Assembly (NCBI RefSeq): GCF_000350225.1
Contig: NW_005178839.1
Location: 185,395 to 249,394 of the forward strand
DNA: 64,000 bases
Source: Chondrus crispus
Lineage: Eukaryota; Rhodophyta; Florideophyceae; Gigartinales; Gigartinaceae
Direction of reading: 5' to 3'
Shown: piece after piece, positions 42,406 to 52,952 of the stretch
Layout: the number at the start of each line of letters is the position of its first letter
How positions within the stretch are numbered: the first letter of the stretch is position 1
Notes under the pieces: generated by a model
Seen by the model: the letters and a program-made list of their open reading frames with translations, nothing else
What the model was told of the DNA's origin: nothing
Databases searched by the model: none
Made by a program: the position numbers and the translations under genes

Positions 42406-45400
42406 AGCAAAACCACCATTGGTGAAGTTCTCGGAATTCAAGAAAGGAAGAAGGAGAATTTTCCTAATTCCACCAAGGCGCCTACGGGCGAGACAGGATG
42501 CGAACCGTCGGATCAAGGCCGCGAGGACCAGCCAGAAGAACGGTCGGCAGGGCTCTCCGCGTCGGCATCTACGAAGCCGCAACGCAGGATTGAGCCGCCA
42601 CCGCCGGACGTGGAGGACCTCGACCTGAGCCACGTACCGGAACGGCTGCGCGAGCGGTTCCGTCGGATGTTGAAGAAGTATTCAAGGATGTGGGATGGGA
42701 CGCTTGGCGAAATTAATACCACCGTCCATCGGATCGAGTTGATACCCGAGACTCGCCCCATCGCACAAGCCCCGTATCGGGCCGGGCCTAAAGCCCGCGA
42801 AGTAGAAGATGCAGAGGTGCAGAAGATGTTGGAGGCAGGAGTGATAGAACCAGCGCAGTCAGAATGGGCGTCGCCCGTGTTGCTGGTGCCCAAGCCGGAT
42901 GGGTCAATGCGTTTTTGCGTAGACTACCGCAGGCTGAACGCAGTGACGGTGAAGGACACGTACCCCTTACCGCGCATGGATGAGTGCCTGGACTCGCTTG
43001 GTGACACCAAGGTTTTCTCCGCGTTGGACGCGATTTCGGGATATTGGCAGATGCCTATCCCTGAGCGCGACCGCGACAAGACCGCATTTTCGTGTCACTC
43101 AGGTCTGTATCGCTTCTCAAGAATGCCCTTCGGGTTAACTAACGCGCCAGCGACGTTTCAGAGAGCAATGGATATCCTGCTCTCTCCGTTCCGTTGGAAG
43201 TGCTGTTTGGTGTATCTGGACGACATAATAATTTTTAGCAAGTCGTGGGAGGAGCACATTGTGCACGTGGATGAGATACTTTCTGTATTGGAGAAGGCAG
43301 GTGTGAAGCTCAAGCTTCGCAAGTGTGAATTTTTCGTCGAAAAGATCAAGTACCTGGGCCATGTCGTTCGGCCAGGTACATTGGAAGTGGACGCCGCACG
43401 AACCGTCGCATTGGAACAAGTGAGGTACACTCAAACGCAGACCCAGCTCAGGAGCTTCTTGGGACTTTGTAATGTCTACCGCAGATTCGTTCCGCATTAT
43501 GCGAAAATCGCGCATCCGCTCAATCAACGGTTGAAGAAAGGACAACCGGTCCAGTTCGAAGGATTCGACGAACCGTGCAAGAAAGCTTTTCATAAGCTCA
43601 AGGACGCCATCCTGGCACCGCCGGTGTTGGCGCTGCCGAAGAAGGACCTACCCTACTCGGTAGATACCGATGCAAGCGACTACCAAATAGGCGCTGCACT
43701 ATTTCAAACACACCCGGATGCGCAACGCAAACCCATCGGGTTCTTTTCAAGAACGTTAGCCGCAGCCGAGGAAAACTATTCTGTATCAGAAAAAGAATGT
43801 CTAGCGGTAATTTGGGCCGTACAGACTTTAAGACCATATCTATATGGCGAGCACTTCGTCGTGCATACCGACCATGCCTCATTGAGGTGGTTGATGAACG
43901 TAACCGACCCCAGCGGGAGATTAATCCGATGGAGGCTACGCCTCTCGGAATTCGATTTTGAAATCAAGTACAAAAAGGGAAAGGCTAACAGCCAGGCGGA
44001 CGCTTTGTCAAGGTTGCGAACCGCAGGAGAAACCGTCGACGAAATCGACGACGAAATCCTTTGCTTTATGGCCGAACCGGCCGAGGGTACAGTGGAGGAC
44101 GAGGAAAGTATTGACGCGGCAGACGACATCCTCGCTCTTGAGGGGGGGACCGCCCCTGATCGCCTCGATCAATTCCAAGCTGTCACTCCGGAGGAGCTCA
44201 TTCGCGAGCAAGCCGTCGACCCCTTCTGCAACCGCATCAAGGAAGAAATGGACGCCGGAAAGGTGAGAACGTTCAGCACGGAGACCAAGGAACTCGAAGG
44301 AACTCTATGCCGTACCGCGGCAGAGTTCGTACAAGTGGTAATACCACAATCGTTAAGGGACCGCGTCCTAGGGTTGAGCCACTACGCAAAATTGGCAGGC
44401 CACCCGGGAGGCAGGAAACTTTACAAGACTTTGAGAAGGTATTTTTATTGGCCTACGATGGCCCTAGACTGCTACGCAGTCGCGAAGAATTGCGCCGCAT
44501 GTGCGTGGGAAAGGGTGAAGTTAAGAAAAAACACGAAGGAAATGAAGCTGTTCACGCCCAAAGCGCCGCTGGAATTTGTCGCCATCGACATCCTCGGCGA
44601 GCTAATTACAACTAAGCGAGGAAATCGGTATATTCTCGTGATCAGCGATCGATACTCGAAACTGGTACGAACCGTGCCGTTGAAGAAGATATCAGCTGCG
44701 CTCATCGCACAAGCCTTCGTTCACCGTGGGGTATTCGTGTACGGACCGCCGGTCAAGCTGCTGTCCGACAATGGAACACAGTTCACGGCCCGGTTCTTTC
44801 AGAACGTCTGCCGAATTTTCGGCATCCGCAATGTGTTCACGACTGCATACCACCCGCAAGCCAACGGCCAAGTTGAGAGATTTAACCGCACGCTGACTTC
44901 CGCGCTGCGAAAATACGTTGGAGAGCACCCCAAGGACTGGGACTTATTTAGCGACGCTGTGACGTTCGCCTACAACACACAAGTTCATCGAACTACGAAC
45001 ATTGCGCCCTTCGATCTGGTGTTGGCTCGGGCGCCGAGAAACATTGCGTTACAAGCGCAACCAACTTTGGAGAACTTCAGCTCGTCACGAGCATACTACC
45101 TGAAATGGCATTCGTGGTTGGAGAGCCTAATGCGAAGCGCCGATAGGAGTTTGCGAAAGGAACAAGCCCGATACAAGCGAAATTTCGACGCACGCCTTCG
45201 CAAACCGCAATCTGAGATCCCACCAGGGTCCTACGTGTTCCTCCGGAAGGAGCAGGGCACGGCTAGCGAACCGAAACATAAGCTCGCAAAAGTCGCTACA
45301 GGGCCTTATCAGGTCAGACGATCGGATCAACATACGGTAGTCATTGCCATTGGCGATCAGGAGGAACGCGTATCGCGAGACAGGGTGGAATTAGCCCCAA

Positions 45401-45879
45401 GCCCAATGGACCATGCGCCGATAACCGGCCTACTTCAAGCGCTACAGTTCCTGGGAGAGCCGGAGTTAAACGAAGAAGGAGAGGCAATGGAGGACGAGGA
45501 ACGTCCTCACACCCGTGCGCCTACGACGGGGGACCTGGATAATTTAGTTGGTCAAACGCCGACAGCGGAGACACCTCCAAACCGACGCGAGCTCGAAACG
45601 TCCAGAGAAGAGGACGAGTTGGAAGATCTTCAGAAGGGGGAAGGAAACAGTTCAGAGAAAGGAGAGGAAACAGAGAACACGGAATATGTAATCGACCGGG
45701 TCGTCGACCACGATTATCAAAATGATAATTTGATTCTCAAGGTGGAATGGTACGGTTATACGCCCGAGGACGCGACGTGGGAGCCCATTGAGCAATTGCC
45801 CCGCAGTGCAGCCGTCACGTATTTTCGAAGGAATAAATTACTCTTGCCGCCGCAAGTCGCGCACGCGCAAGCGGGGTAG
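42406..45879 (+). CDS. RT-RNase H-integrase-chromodomain of element C
   Basis: Continues the protease frame after the TAG. First Met is at 42610, giving 1,089 residues (numbers below count from there). RT: FCVDYRRLNAVT, SALDAISGYWQMPI, MPFGLTNAPATFQ, catalytic YLDD at residues 202-205. RNase H: VDTDASDYQIGAALF (~353), EKECLAVIWAVQTLRPYL, HTDHASLRWLM. Integrase: HHCC zinc region (AGHPGGRKLYKTLRRYFYWP to NCAACA, ~595-637), catalytic D in FVAIDILGE, D in LLSDNGTQFTA, E in ANGQVERFNRT. C-terminal chromodomain, EYVIDRVVDHDYQND through KVEWYGYTPEDATWEP (~1025-1080). All catalytic residues look intact. Confidence 0.92.
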   Translation, partial: SKTTIGEVLGIQERKKENFPNSTKAPTGETGCEPSDQGREDQPEERSAGLSASASTKPQRRIEPPPPDVEDLDLSHVPERLRERFRRMLKKYSRMWDGTLGEINTTVHRIELIPETRPIAQAPYRAGPKAREVEDAEVQKMLEAGVIEPAQSEWASPVLLVPKPDGSMRFCVDYRRLNAVTVKDTYPLPRMDECLDSLGDTKVFSALDAISGYWQMPIPERDRDKTAFSCHSGLYRFSRMPFGLTNAPATFQRAMDILLSPFRWKCCLVYLDDIIIFSKSWEEHIVHVDEILSVLEKAGVKLKLRKCEFFVEKIKYLGHVVRPGTLEVDAARTVALEQVRYTQTQTQLRSFLGLCNVYRRFVPHYAKIAHPLNQRLKKGQPVQFEGFDEPCKKAFHKLKDAILAPPVLALPKKDLPYSVDTDASDYQIGAALFQTHPDAQRKPIGFFSRTLAAAEENYSVSEKECLAVIWAVQTLRPYLYGEHFVVHTDHASLRWLMNVTDPSGRLIRWRLRLSEFDFEIKYKKGKANSQADALSRLRTAGETVDEIDDEILCFMAEPAEGTVEDEESIDAADDILALEGGTAPDRLDQFQAVTPEELIREQAVDPFCNRIKEEMDAGKVRTFSTETKELEGTLCRTAAEFVQVVIPQSLRDRVLGLSHYAKLAGHPGGRKLYKTLRRYFYWPTMALDCYAVAKNCAACAWERVKLRKNTKEMKLFTPKAPLEFVAIDILGELITTKRGNRYILVISDRYSKLVRTVPLKKISAALIAQAFVHRGVFVYGPPVKLLSDNGTQFTARFFQNVCRIFGIRNVFTTAYHPQANGQVERFNRTLTSALRKYVGEHPKDWDLFSDAVTFAYNTQVHRTTNIAPFDLVLARAPRNIALQAQPTLENFSSSRAYYLKWHSWLESLMRSADRSLRKEQARYKRNFDARLRKPQSEIPPGSYVFLRKEQGTASEPKHKLAKVATGPYQVRRSDQHTVVIAIGDQEERVSRDRVELAPSPMDHAPITGLLQALQFLGEPELNEEGEAMEDEERPHTRAPTTGDLDNLVGQTPTAETPPNRRELETSREEDELEDLQKGEGNSSEKGEETENTEYVIDRVVDHDYQNDNLILKVEWYGYTPEDATWEPIEQLPRSAAVTYFRRNKLLLPPQVAHAQAG

Positions 45880-46737
45880 GCATCGTCAATAGAATTAGCC
45901 GATTAGGAAACACGGAAGAGTCAGAAATTCGAAACGAAGGGGTCCGAAAGCAAGGCAAGTCGGAGCGAGAGGAGTAAGGCAGTTTTCCGTCGGGAACGCC
46001 TTTGCAAAAAGGGATTGACGAGCGGGTTACCCTCGAGTCGAGGGAGAAGGAGGGTAAAAGATGCAGTTGATGTAGAGACGCATGCGAGGGAGGCCGATCG
46101 AGAGAAAGTGAATGACGCGGGACGCGATAAGACCGCGAGTGAAATGTTGGAATTGTATTGGGGATGGTCCCCATCAGGAGGCTCTCGAGTTGGAAGTGAT
46201 GGGGTGAACAGCGTCGCAGAGAGAGGGAGTAAGGACAGTCGCCGGAAACGAGACCCCTCGGAGTGAGGAGAAGGGAACGAAATGACTCAAGCGAGTTTGC
46301 CTGAGACCCCCGCCCATGAATGAAATGGCCTGCGCGGCCAGGCTGTGGAAGGGAAATTTACTGTAGTCTCAAGCTGAGGTAATTTACCTCCTTGGATACG
46401 ATCACACGAGGCCGCCGCGCGCACGTGATGTGACGGCTAGATCGATGATCCGCCCTCATGGAGCGGGATTTAATCAAAAAAAATTGGGGCTCGCTGTTGC
46501 TAAGCTATCGCGTGTATATATAGGGGACAGGCGCCCTCTATCTGCTAAGACTGAAGACCACGCGCAAGACACAGGCGGACGGCAACATTGTGTCACAAGC
46601 CGCTTTGTAACACGTACTCTTCCAATACCGACGTCCTCATCGAGGAAAACTGTTTTTGAACAGGATCAGCAGGGACAAACACTGTCACGCATATAACTTT
46701 CCTGCGCTAAGGGCGATCTACTTACCTACTTACTACA

Positions 46738-47400
46738 GTAATCGACCCCCCCCCAGGTCTTTCTTTTGTTTTTGTTTCTGTTTTTGCTTTTGCCTCTTTG
46801 TTTTGTTTTTGTGACGTAGAGAACAAGAACCCCGCACCGTGGAAAACGGGGAACAAGCGTACCGGGTCCCGTGTGAGCAAATGGGACGCCCAAGATCGAG
46901 GAGGCTCTGTGAATCGTCGATTGTAATTAATTTATTACACTGTATGTCACGTCGAGAAGGAGAGCGGGCCTTTGTTTTAAGTTGTACAAGAAGGTCAACT
47001 CTCGAGACTTCGTATGTCTGCCTCAGAGAGAGTACCGCGCGAGTATTCGGAGATGATTCTGACCGACAAAGGACACTGCAACGCCCGAAGTCATGCCCTA
47101 GACGAGGATCCGTCACCACGATGTTGCTAGAGCCGACGGCCTCTCTGTTTGTACTGACGGTTGTTCCGAACAGCCGCAAGAGCAGGACGCTTACAAAAAG
47201 GGGCGAATTTGGAGAGTTGGTCCCCTGAAACGAGGTCATGACCGATGGAGGGCTACGAAGCTAAAATTTCTATGTATTGGATTGCGGGAGGACGTACCAA
47301 AAAAAATGATGTCCATGTGAATGGTATTGCGCGTGTACGGTGATAATTCACCAGCACGACGAAGAACGACGTAGTTGCTTCCGGCGACCTTCAGAGTACG
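46738..47400 (+). repeat. 3' spacer duplicated segment, copy 1
   Basis: Pyrimidine-rich TTTTGTTTTTG tract, then a series of words shared in order with 48925-49570: GATGTTGC or CGATGTTGC, GCCGA(C/T)GGC, ACAGCCGC, GGACGC, and AAATTTCTATG(T/C)(A/G)TTG near the end. Confidence 0.55.
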
Positions 47401-48924
47401 CTTACTAATTCTACTGTACCTGCAGAGAAGGGCATAGTGCCCAGGGTGGAGATACGGTATCAAGTCCCGGAAGGCGTTGAGGGGATGCGATTACTGAATA
47501 GGAACACACACGCTGGCCGGAGAGACGCGCTGAGGATGAACACATCGAATACGACGTTCTCGCAGGAGAGGACACGTAAAACAGGACCGACAAGAGACTA
47601 CAGTCACGAGGCGCTCCCTTCAAGACCAGCACCAGTCGCGTTTCGGAAATGTAAAAGGGGATAATCCCCCAAGTGTGCAATCTGATCGTCCAAGGGGTAA
47701 GAGACTCAGGGACTCATCGAGCCCAGTCCCGCGACACGTATTGAGAGGAAGACAGATGAGGGGTGAGACACTCCCGGTGCCGCTAGAAGCCCTGAAGGGC
47801 AGAACGCATTGGAAGGGATGTTCTGTCTTAATATTATGCGAGAACGCCAACGCGACGCAGACGACGCAGGTGTCTTCTGGCACTCGACAGGGACATGATT
47901 TTTTTGTGGAGGTCGTAGGGGAAGTTGGGGAGAAATTCGAGCACCCAGCTCATTTCCTTACCATCGGGGAAACGACCCCGCCCCTCGACGAGAGCCATGT
48001 GGGACAGACAGAACAGGTCCAGCCATCCCACCGCATTGTCTTGTGGTTCACCGTCGGTGATGAGTAAGAGCCGACATGGGCGAACTACAGTGCGCTGAGA
48101 GCAGGAATGAGGAGAGACAACATGCGTCCGTGTCGGGGAGAGGTAAAGGACACTTCGAATCGAGCCCGGGCGGAGAAACCCATCCCCTCAGAACTAAGGC
48201 AAGTAAGAAAAGGAGGTTGAAATTTTCCTCAACTATAGGGCTGCACGCCAGAAAAATAACGAAGAGAATGCCTATTTCGCCTGAATTTCGGCAACGGGAT
48301 CAGGAAAAATTAGGACACTTGTCCACGCGTCAATTTCGTGCGAGATACTTCAGCCCGGCGGAGCCTGACGAGCGACGACGCCCCCAAGCCAAGGATCGAT
48401 GCCGTGTCGGATCGTTGCTACGCAAGGTGATCAAATTGCGAATTTCAAGGAAAGGGGATCTACGTCCCAACGTCATGTACGCGTCGGCAAATCCGGACAG
48501 CAAGAGAATTCAAGGTCGTCGGCACGCTGATAGAATGGCAGTCTGAGGAGCTCTCGCGCACGATTCATCAAACCATCTACGCAAGGAGGACAATACCCCG
48601 ACGATAATGAAATGTAACGTCGAAACAGACGCCTACAGTGGCGTCGTGACGAGGGTAGAAGGACAACGTCGCCAGTATTACGTCGACCATATTTTATTTC
48701 CCGCAAGGACCAGGCCAGGAGAAGGAGAAGGGATCCTCTCACGTGGCAAGAAGCTCACACATTTTACCATGGAAATTGAGACCTCGTTGGAGATATAGTG
48801 TCTCCCTCGGAGGGAGACGACACCAACCAGCGACTATCGAAGATCGCGATCGCAACCGCTACGTCACACCGCTTCCAACTGGTGGAGCGCCACGCCACAA
48901 CCCCCTCCACAAGCACACACAATG

Positions 48925-49570
48925 CCTATCGTCTTTCTCTCTTTCTACTTTTCTATCTTGCTATTTTTTTATATTTTGCCTCCCCTGTTTCCCTGCCTAA
49001 TTGTTTTTTTTGGTGTGAAGGCGGAACATGACGCCGCGCCGATCCGCGACTAATCATGGGAGAATCGAAAACCGTCGATCGCAAGTTAATCTTTCAGACG
49101 GCGCATCAAGTCTCGAAGGAGAGCCAAGTCTGTCCGGCGTTGGTCAAGATCGCCAAGTACGAGCAGCCCTAAGCCGATCCGGAAGGCGGAGCCGCGCGAG
49201 TAGTCGAAGGAAAATATGGCATACAGGATACATGGCGACGGTCGAAAGGACTTCCGAAATGAGAACCCGCTCTGACGATGTTGCCAACGCCGATGGCTGT
49301 TCTGGTGATACCAACGGGTGTGTCCAACAGCCGCGAATGCGGGACGCAAACGAAAAGAGAAAAAAAACTGCGAAGATCGTTCCTGTAGGAAGAGGTTGCA
49401 ACGGACGACGGGGGTATGACGCGGAAATTTCTATGCGTTGAACCGAGGGAATTCGCACCAGCAAATGCTATCGACGTGGATTTCATTGCGTGTATAAGAG
49501 AAGGATGAATCGGTACGAAGAGGCACGACATGGTTGTCTTTGACAACCCTCTGTGGAGCCCTGTGAGACG
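48925..49570 (+). repeat. 3' spacer duplicated segment, copy 2
   Basis: Diverged second copy of 46738-47400, about 2.2 kb downstream in the same orientation. It starts with a T/C-rich tract and ends with GAAATTTCTATGCGTTG. Confidence 0.55.
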
Positions 49571-50027
49571 TACTGTACCGGTACAGAGTGAAACAGGCGT
49601 AGGGGAGACGGATCAGTACTGGATCCAAGGAAAAATTGAGGGGACACGACGACCGCCTTGTCATGCCCGCGTCGGTTGAGACGACAGATAGAGTAGGAAA
49701 TTATGACACGGAAGTCGCAGGGATAAGAGGAGGAAGTTGAGACTCGAAGCAGAGGAATATTTGGGATGCACACTGCGATAAAGAGGAGGAAATTGACGGT
49801 AAAGAGGAGGAATTTGGGAAAAAGAAGAGGAGATGGACAGATGAGGATATGTGACCGCAGAGGCGGGGCGCATACAAAAAAAGAGGAGGAAAGTGAAGGT
49901 AACGGGGGATACGCAGGTGGTTCATTTTATTATCCAAAAGCTACAGGATGACGTCAATAACCAGACGTCACCCCAAACGGGTAATAATCCGAGAACGGAT
50001 CACGGGGAAGTCGCTCTAAGCGGCAGG

Positions 50028-51761
50028 TCATTGGGGCGGCACACCCAAGGATTTTTCCTTTGAGAGTGAGGTAACGAGTCGAGCAAGGACTCGCAAATCA
50101 TCGAGGGAAGCCCCTTGGAGAGCTTCACCTTCGATGCCATGAGCGCGGAGCAATGTGCAGTAGATGTCAATGGCTCCGTCGCTCTTTTTGGGAATTGATG
50201 GGGACGGTGGGGAAGACAACGCTTCCCTAACCGACAGAGTTTCGGTATGCCCTGCCGAGGGGATATCGACAGCAAGAGGAGCAGCGGCAGGGGCTGCAGG
50301 GAGAGGGGAATGTGGAGCAGACGGTCGGGGGCAAACGTCGTCTGCGCGGGGATCTATGGCTCGTATGGGAGCTACGTCAGGGGTTGGAACTTGGTTGCCG
50401 AATTGGCGACTGAGGCGCGCTTCGGAGGGAGAGCACAAGGCGGATGTCCAAGGGTTGAACCAGACAAAGTCACCCGCCGCACTGTGACTTCGTCCGGGAG
50501 AAAAGGACGGGCGTCGCCTCGCGAAGGATCGGGATGAGTTGATAGGGGGAACAACATCCCAGTCGACCTGATTGACCTTTTCGAGTAAGGAGTGCAGTTC
50601 GAAGTCGGTGTCTGCTCCGCCCAAGGGCACAGTATAGTCCAAAAGGCACATGAGCTCGACGAGCTTCGGAGGAAGATACCACAGCCACCAACAATCGTAC
50701 GCCTCCCAGAGCAAGGTGGCGGCTACCTTCACGCACCACTCCGTCAAAAAGACAACCCACAACCCGTGACGAGGATCAGTGAGATGGCTTCCAAAGTAGG
50801 TAAGGATGGGACCGAGCTCTGCCCAAAACCCTTGGCAGACCTCAAATTGTCCCCACCACGAGGGGAGTTGCTGGTACCGGTTGGGATAGTGTGACCGAGC
50901 AATTTCCCCCGCCTCAACCATTTGGTAAGCTAGGAAATATCCCGTGTCCGATCTCATCTTACGCTCGAATCGGACCGTATGCTGGAAGAAGGGGATGTTC
51001 CCGCGTTTCGTATATCGGAAATTGAGGGGGAGGATTGCGCGCGTGTATGACAGGGCATCGTTAGTCACCGTCAGTTGGTTATGCCACAGGCGGTCCGCCT
51101 CGAGCACGGGGTCACCCCGTGTCCAGCTGAGGAGGTTGTCAAAGTAATCACGCTCCCCCTCCGTGCGAAACTTCCACGTGTCACATCCGAAGGACGGAGG
51201 GATGAGGGCATCGGATAGGGATAGGTCGAGGCGGTCGAGAACGGCTTCCATGAACCGCAGGGATAGGCCCTGTCGGCCACGAGGGGAGGAACGACGCAGG
51301 ATAGAAGGGGGAATGGCGACACGGGCACGCCAATTGTAGGAGGAAATGGCTTGAAGGGGAAGGTGACCCGGCAACATCCCCGCACCGTCGGCAAAGTCGC
51401 GCCCGATGCTAGTGACGTCGAGCACGTCGATGGCGGAAAACCAAGGAGTGGCCGCGTACAGTAAGTGATAGTCGCGCATGGATTTACCCTGGAGCTCGGC
51501 TAGTGAGGGGTATCGACAAGGGGCTGATGAAGGATGGAGATCGGGATGAAAGACCGGTTCAGGAACGTTGGTGTTCGAGGGAAGTCGGGGTATGGAAGGA
51601 AGGTCGCTAGGAATGGAAGGCGTGTGTGAGAAGCCCACACCGCGGCGACCGCGGGCGGTATGTCCGACAGTGGGATCCGATGAAGGAAACATGGAGATCG
51701 TCTTACTCTCACGCGAGCGGCCACCGACGGTCGGGAGAAAAAGGAAGAAGTTGGGAAGCAA
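50028..51761 (-). CDS. Antisense 577-residue ORF of element C, function unknown
   Basis: Uninterrupted 577-codon frame on the strand opposite to gag-pol, starting 42 bp inside the 3' LTR. The N-terminal ~85 residues are Ser/Pro-rich. The middle (~90-410) looks globular and Trp-rich: MRDYHLLYAATPWFSAIDVL, WKFRTEGERDYFDNLLSWTR, RYQQLPSWWGQFEVCQGFWA, LLWEAYDCWWLWYLPPKLVE. A Pro/Ala/Ser-rich linker follows (~420-530), then a short predicted-helical C-terminus (IDIYCTLLRAHGIEGEALQG). No family recognised. Extra ORFs between pol and the 3' LTR, some antisense, are known in certain plant gypsy elements, and antisense genes near the 3' LTR occur in some retroviruses; none of these is obviously related. 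The length, balanced composition and intact frame beside a damaged gag-pol argue for a real gene. Confidence 0.65.
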   Translation of the reverse strand: MLPNFFLFLPTVGGRSRESKTISMFPSSDPTVGHTARGRRGVGFSHTPSIPSDLPSIPRLPSNTNVPEPVFHPDLHPSSAPCRYPSLAELQGKSMRDYHLLYAATPWFSAIDVLDVTSIGRDFADGAGMLPGHLPLQAISSYNWRARVAIPPSILRRSSPRGRQGLSLRFMEAVLDRLDLSLSDALIPPSFGCDTWKFRTEGERDYFDNLLSWTRGDPVLEADRLWHNQLTVTNDALSYTRAILPLNFRYTKRGNIPFFQHTVRFERKMRSDTGYFLAYQMVEAGEIARSHYPNRYQQLPSWWGQFEVCQGFWAELGPILTYFGSHLTDPRHGLWVVFLTEWCVKVAATLLWEAYDCWWLWYLPPKLVELMCLLDYTVPLGGADTDFELHSLLEKVNQVDWDVVPPINSSRSFARRRPSFSPGRSHSAAGDFVWFNPWTSALCSPSEARLSRQFGNQVPTPDVAPIRAIDPRADDVCPRPSAPHSPLPAAPAAAPLAVDIPSAGHTETLSVREALSSPPSPSIPKKSDGAIDIYCTLLRAHGIEGEALQGASLDDLRVLARLVTSLSKEKSLGVPPQ

Positions 51762-51790
51762 GGGAGTGAAGCCGCTGCGCGAGAGCGCTC

Positions 51791-51800
51791 AGAAGGGGGA
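51791..51800 (+). other. Polypurine tract, element C
   Basis: AGAAGGGGGA, two bases before the 3' LTR starts at 51803. Confidence 0.8.
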
Positions 51801-51802
51801 TA

Positions 51803-52852
51803 TGTAGTGCAATACGCACCTGGAAAGGGGGGTGAAAAGAAAGGAAAACATTTGGATGTGAAAAGTAGTCCGGGTTTGGGGGACACACGTGGGAATAATT
51901 GCACAGTTTTAATTTTTAATTATTTTATTTTATTTAGTTAATTAGTTGGCATTAATTTTGCTGACACTAGATTAGATCTAGAATCTAGAGCCGGGAGCTA
52001 CTGTACTCGCCCCGGCGGGGCTCTATATAACTTAGCCCTTTGACCGAACAAGTCAATAAACCAACCCGAGTTGCCGGAGTTGAATGTCGCCTTGGTCGAA
52101 GTCCGTCTCTATCAAGACGCTCCCTTTTACCTAAGCCTACGGCATCCTCTATCGCTCGGGGTTCCCTTTTCTCTTTCCTTTATTTCCCTATCCCTTTCTA
52201 TCTCTAATTCTACCTATTTTTCCCTTATCTTGTGTTGGTGCCATCGGCCTCGGTTGCGACCGAACCGGTGTAGGTGTTTCGAGCCATCGGGCGACACAGT
52301 TGACGTAGCCCTGCAACTGTGACCCATTTTCCGACGGAGACCGTTGCAACGACGTCTCCCCCGAAGGGCTCCGTCGTATTACGAGCCAGTGTTGGTACCA
52401 TCGGTGTCGGTTGCGACGGAACCGGTGTAGGTGTTTCGAGCCATCGGGCGGCACGGTTGACGTAGCGCTGCTACTTTCATTTCATCCCGTCGGGCTGCGT
52501 TGCGACGCCCCCGTCGAAGGCCTTGTCGCGTCACAAGGTGTCGAAGAAGCTCAACGAGCATTGGCCTTACAACCCAGTGGAACCGGGGTACCTACGTACG
52601 CGCCCCACTCCACACTCGTCGAGCAGATCTCTTCGCAAGTCTCTACCACACCGATCCCGGGCCGGGCTATTTCTTTGTGCCCCCCCCATCAGGGATCCGA
52701 GCTACTACGAGTCGCAAGCTCGTTTAAACGGAGAAGGGAGAGTCGGACACTCCGTAGCGCTGTGCCATCGGCAGTTCTTCTTTTTGTTGCTGTTGTTGTT
52801 TTTGCTGGACCATCGGACCGCGGTCTCTGCCCGACAGGCGCATTGCACTACA
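51803..52852 (+). repeat. 3' LTR of element C (1,050 bp)
   Basis: Same length as the 5' LTR with few substitutions. Begins TGTAGTGCAATACGCACC and ends GCATTGCACTACA. Repeats the TATA box at 52023-52030. On the minus strand it could supply the promoter for the antisense ORF. Confidence 0.95.
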
Positions 52853-52857
52853 CCGAT

Positions 52858-52952
52858 CAGACTGTAGAGCCACAAATCCTAGTGTTTTCATCACCTGATT
52901 CCATTTCTGGTTCCACAGAAGAGGAGTTTCCTTCAGCCCGTAGAGTCCTTTT
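52858..52952 (-). pseudogene. Ty1/copia RT fragment, continuation of 37896-36923
   Basis: Minus strand encodes KGLYGLKETPLLWNQKWNQ followed by VMKTLGFVALQSD, the copia RT segment just before the YVDD region. It connects in frame with the fragment at 36923-37896 once element C is removed, and is cut on its N-terminal side by element B at 52953. Confidence 0.9.

Larger units (their letters stand above)
45880..50027 (+). other. Long 3' spacer of element C
   Basis: 4.1 kb after pol and before the antisense ORF. Short frames (for example 47675-48067 and 48076-48546) show no known domain. TATATATA at about 46512-46519 could be an internal promoter. Two diverged copies of a ~650-bp segment are listed separately. 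Confidence 0.5.
37897..52852 (+). mobile_element. Element C: complete 14,956-bp Ty3/gypsy chromovirus
   Basis: Two 1,050-bp LTRs (37897-38946, 51803-52852) with TGTAGT...ACTACA ends, primer-binding site, gag, protease, RT, RNase H, integrase, chromodomain, a 5.9-kb 3' region with an antisense ORF, and a polypurine tract. Flanks are CTGAT (37892-37896) and CCGAT (52853-52857), a 5-bp target duplication with one change. Removing the element rejoins the copia RT codons in frame. The LTRs differ at only a handful of sites by eye, so insertion is fairly recent, yet gag and pro-pol each carry an in-frame stop. Confidence 0.95.
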
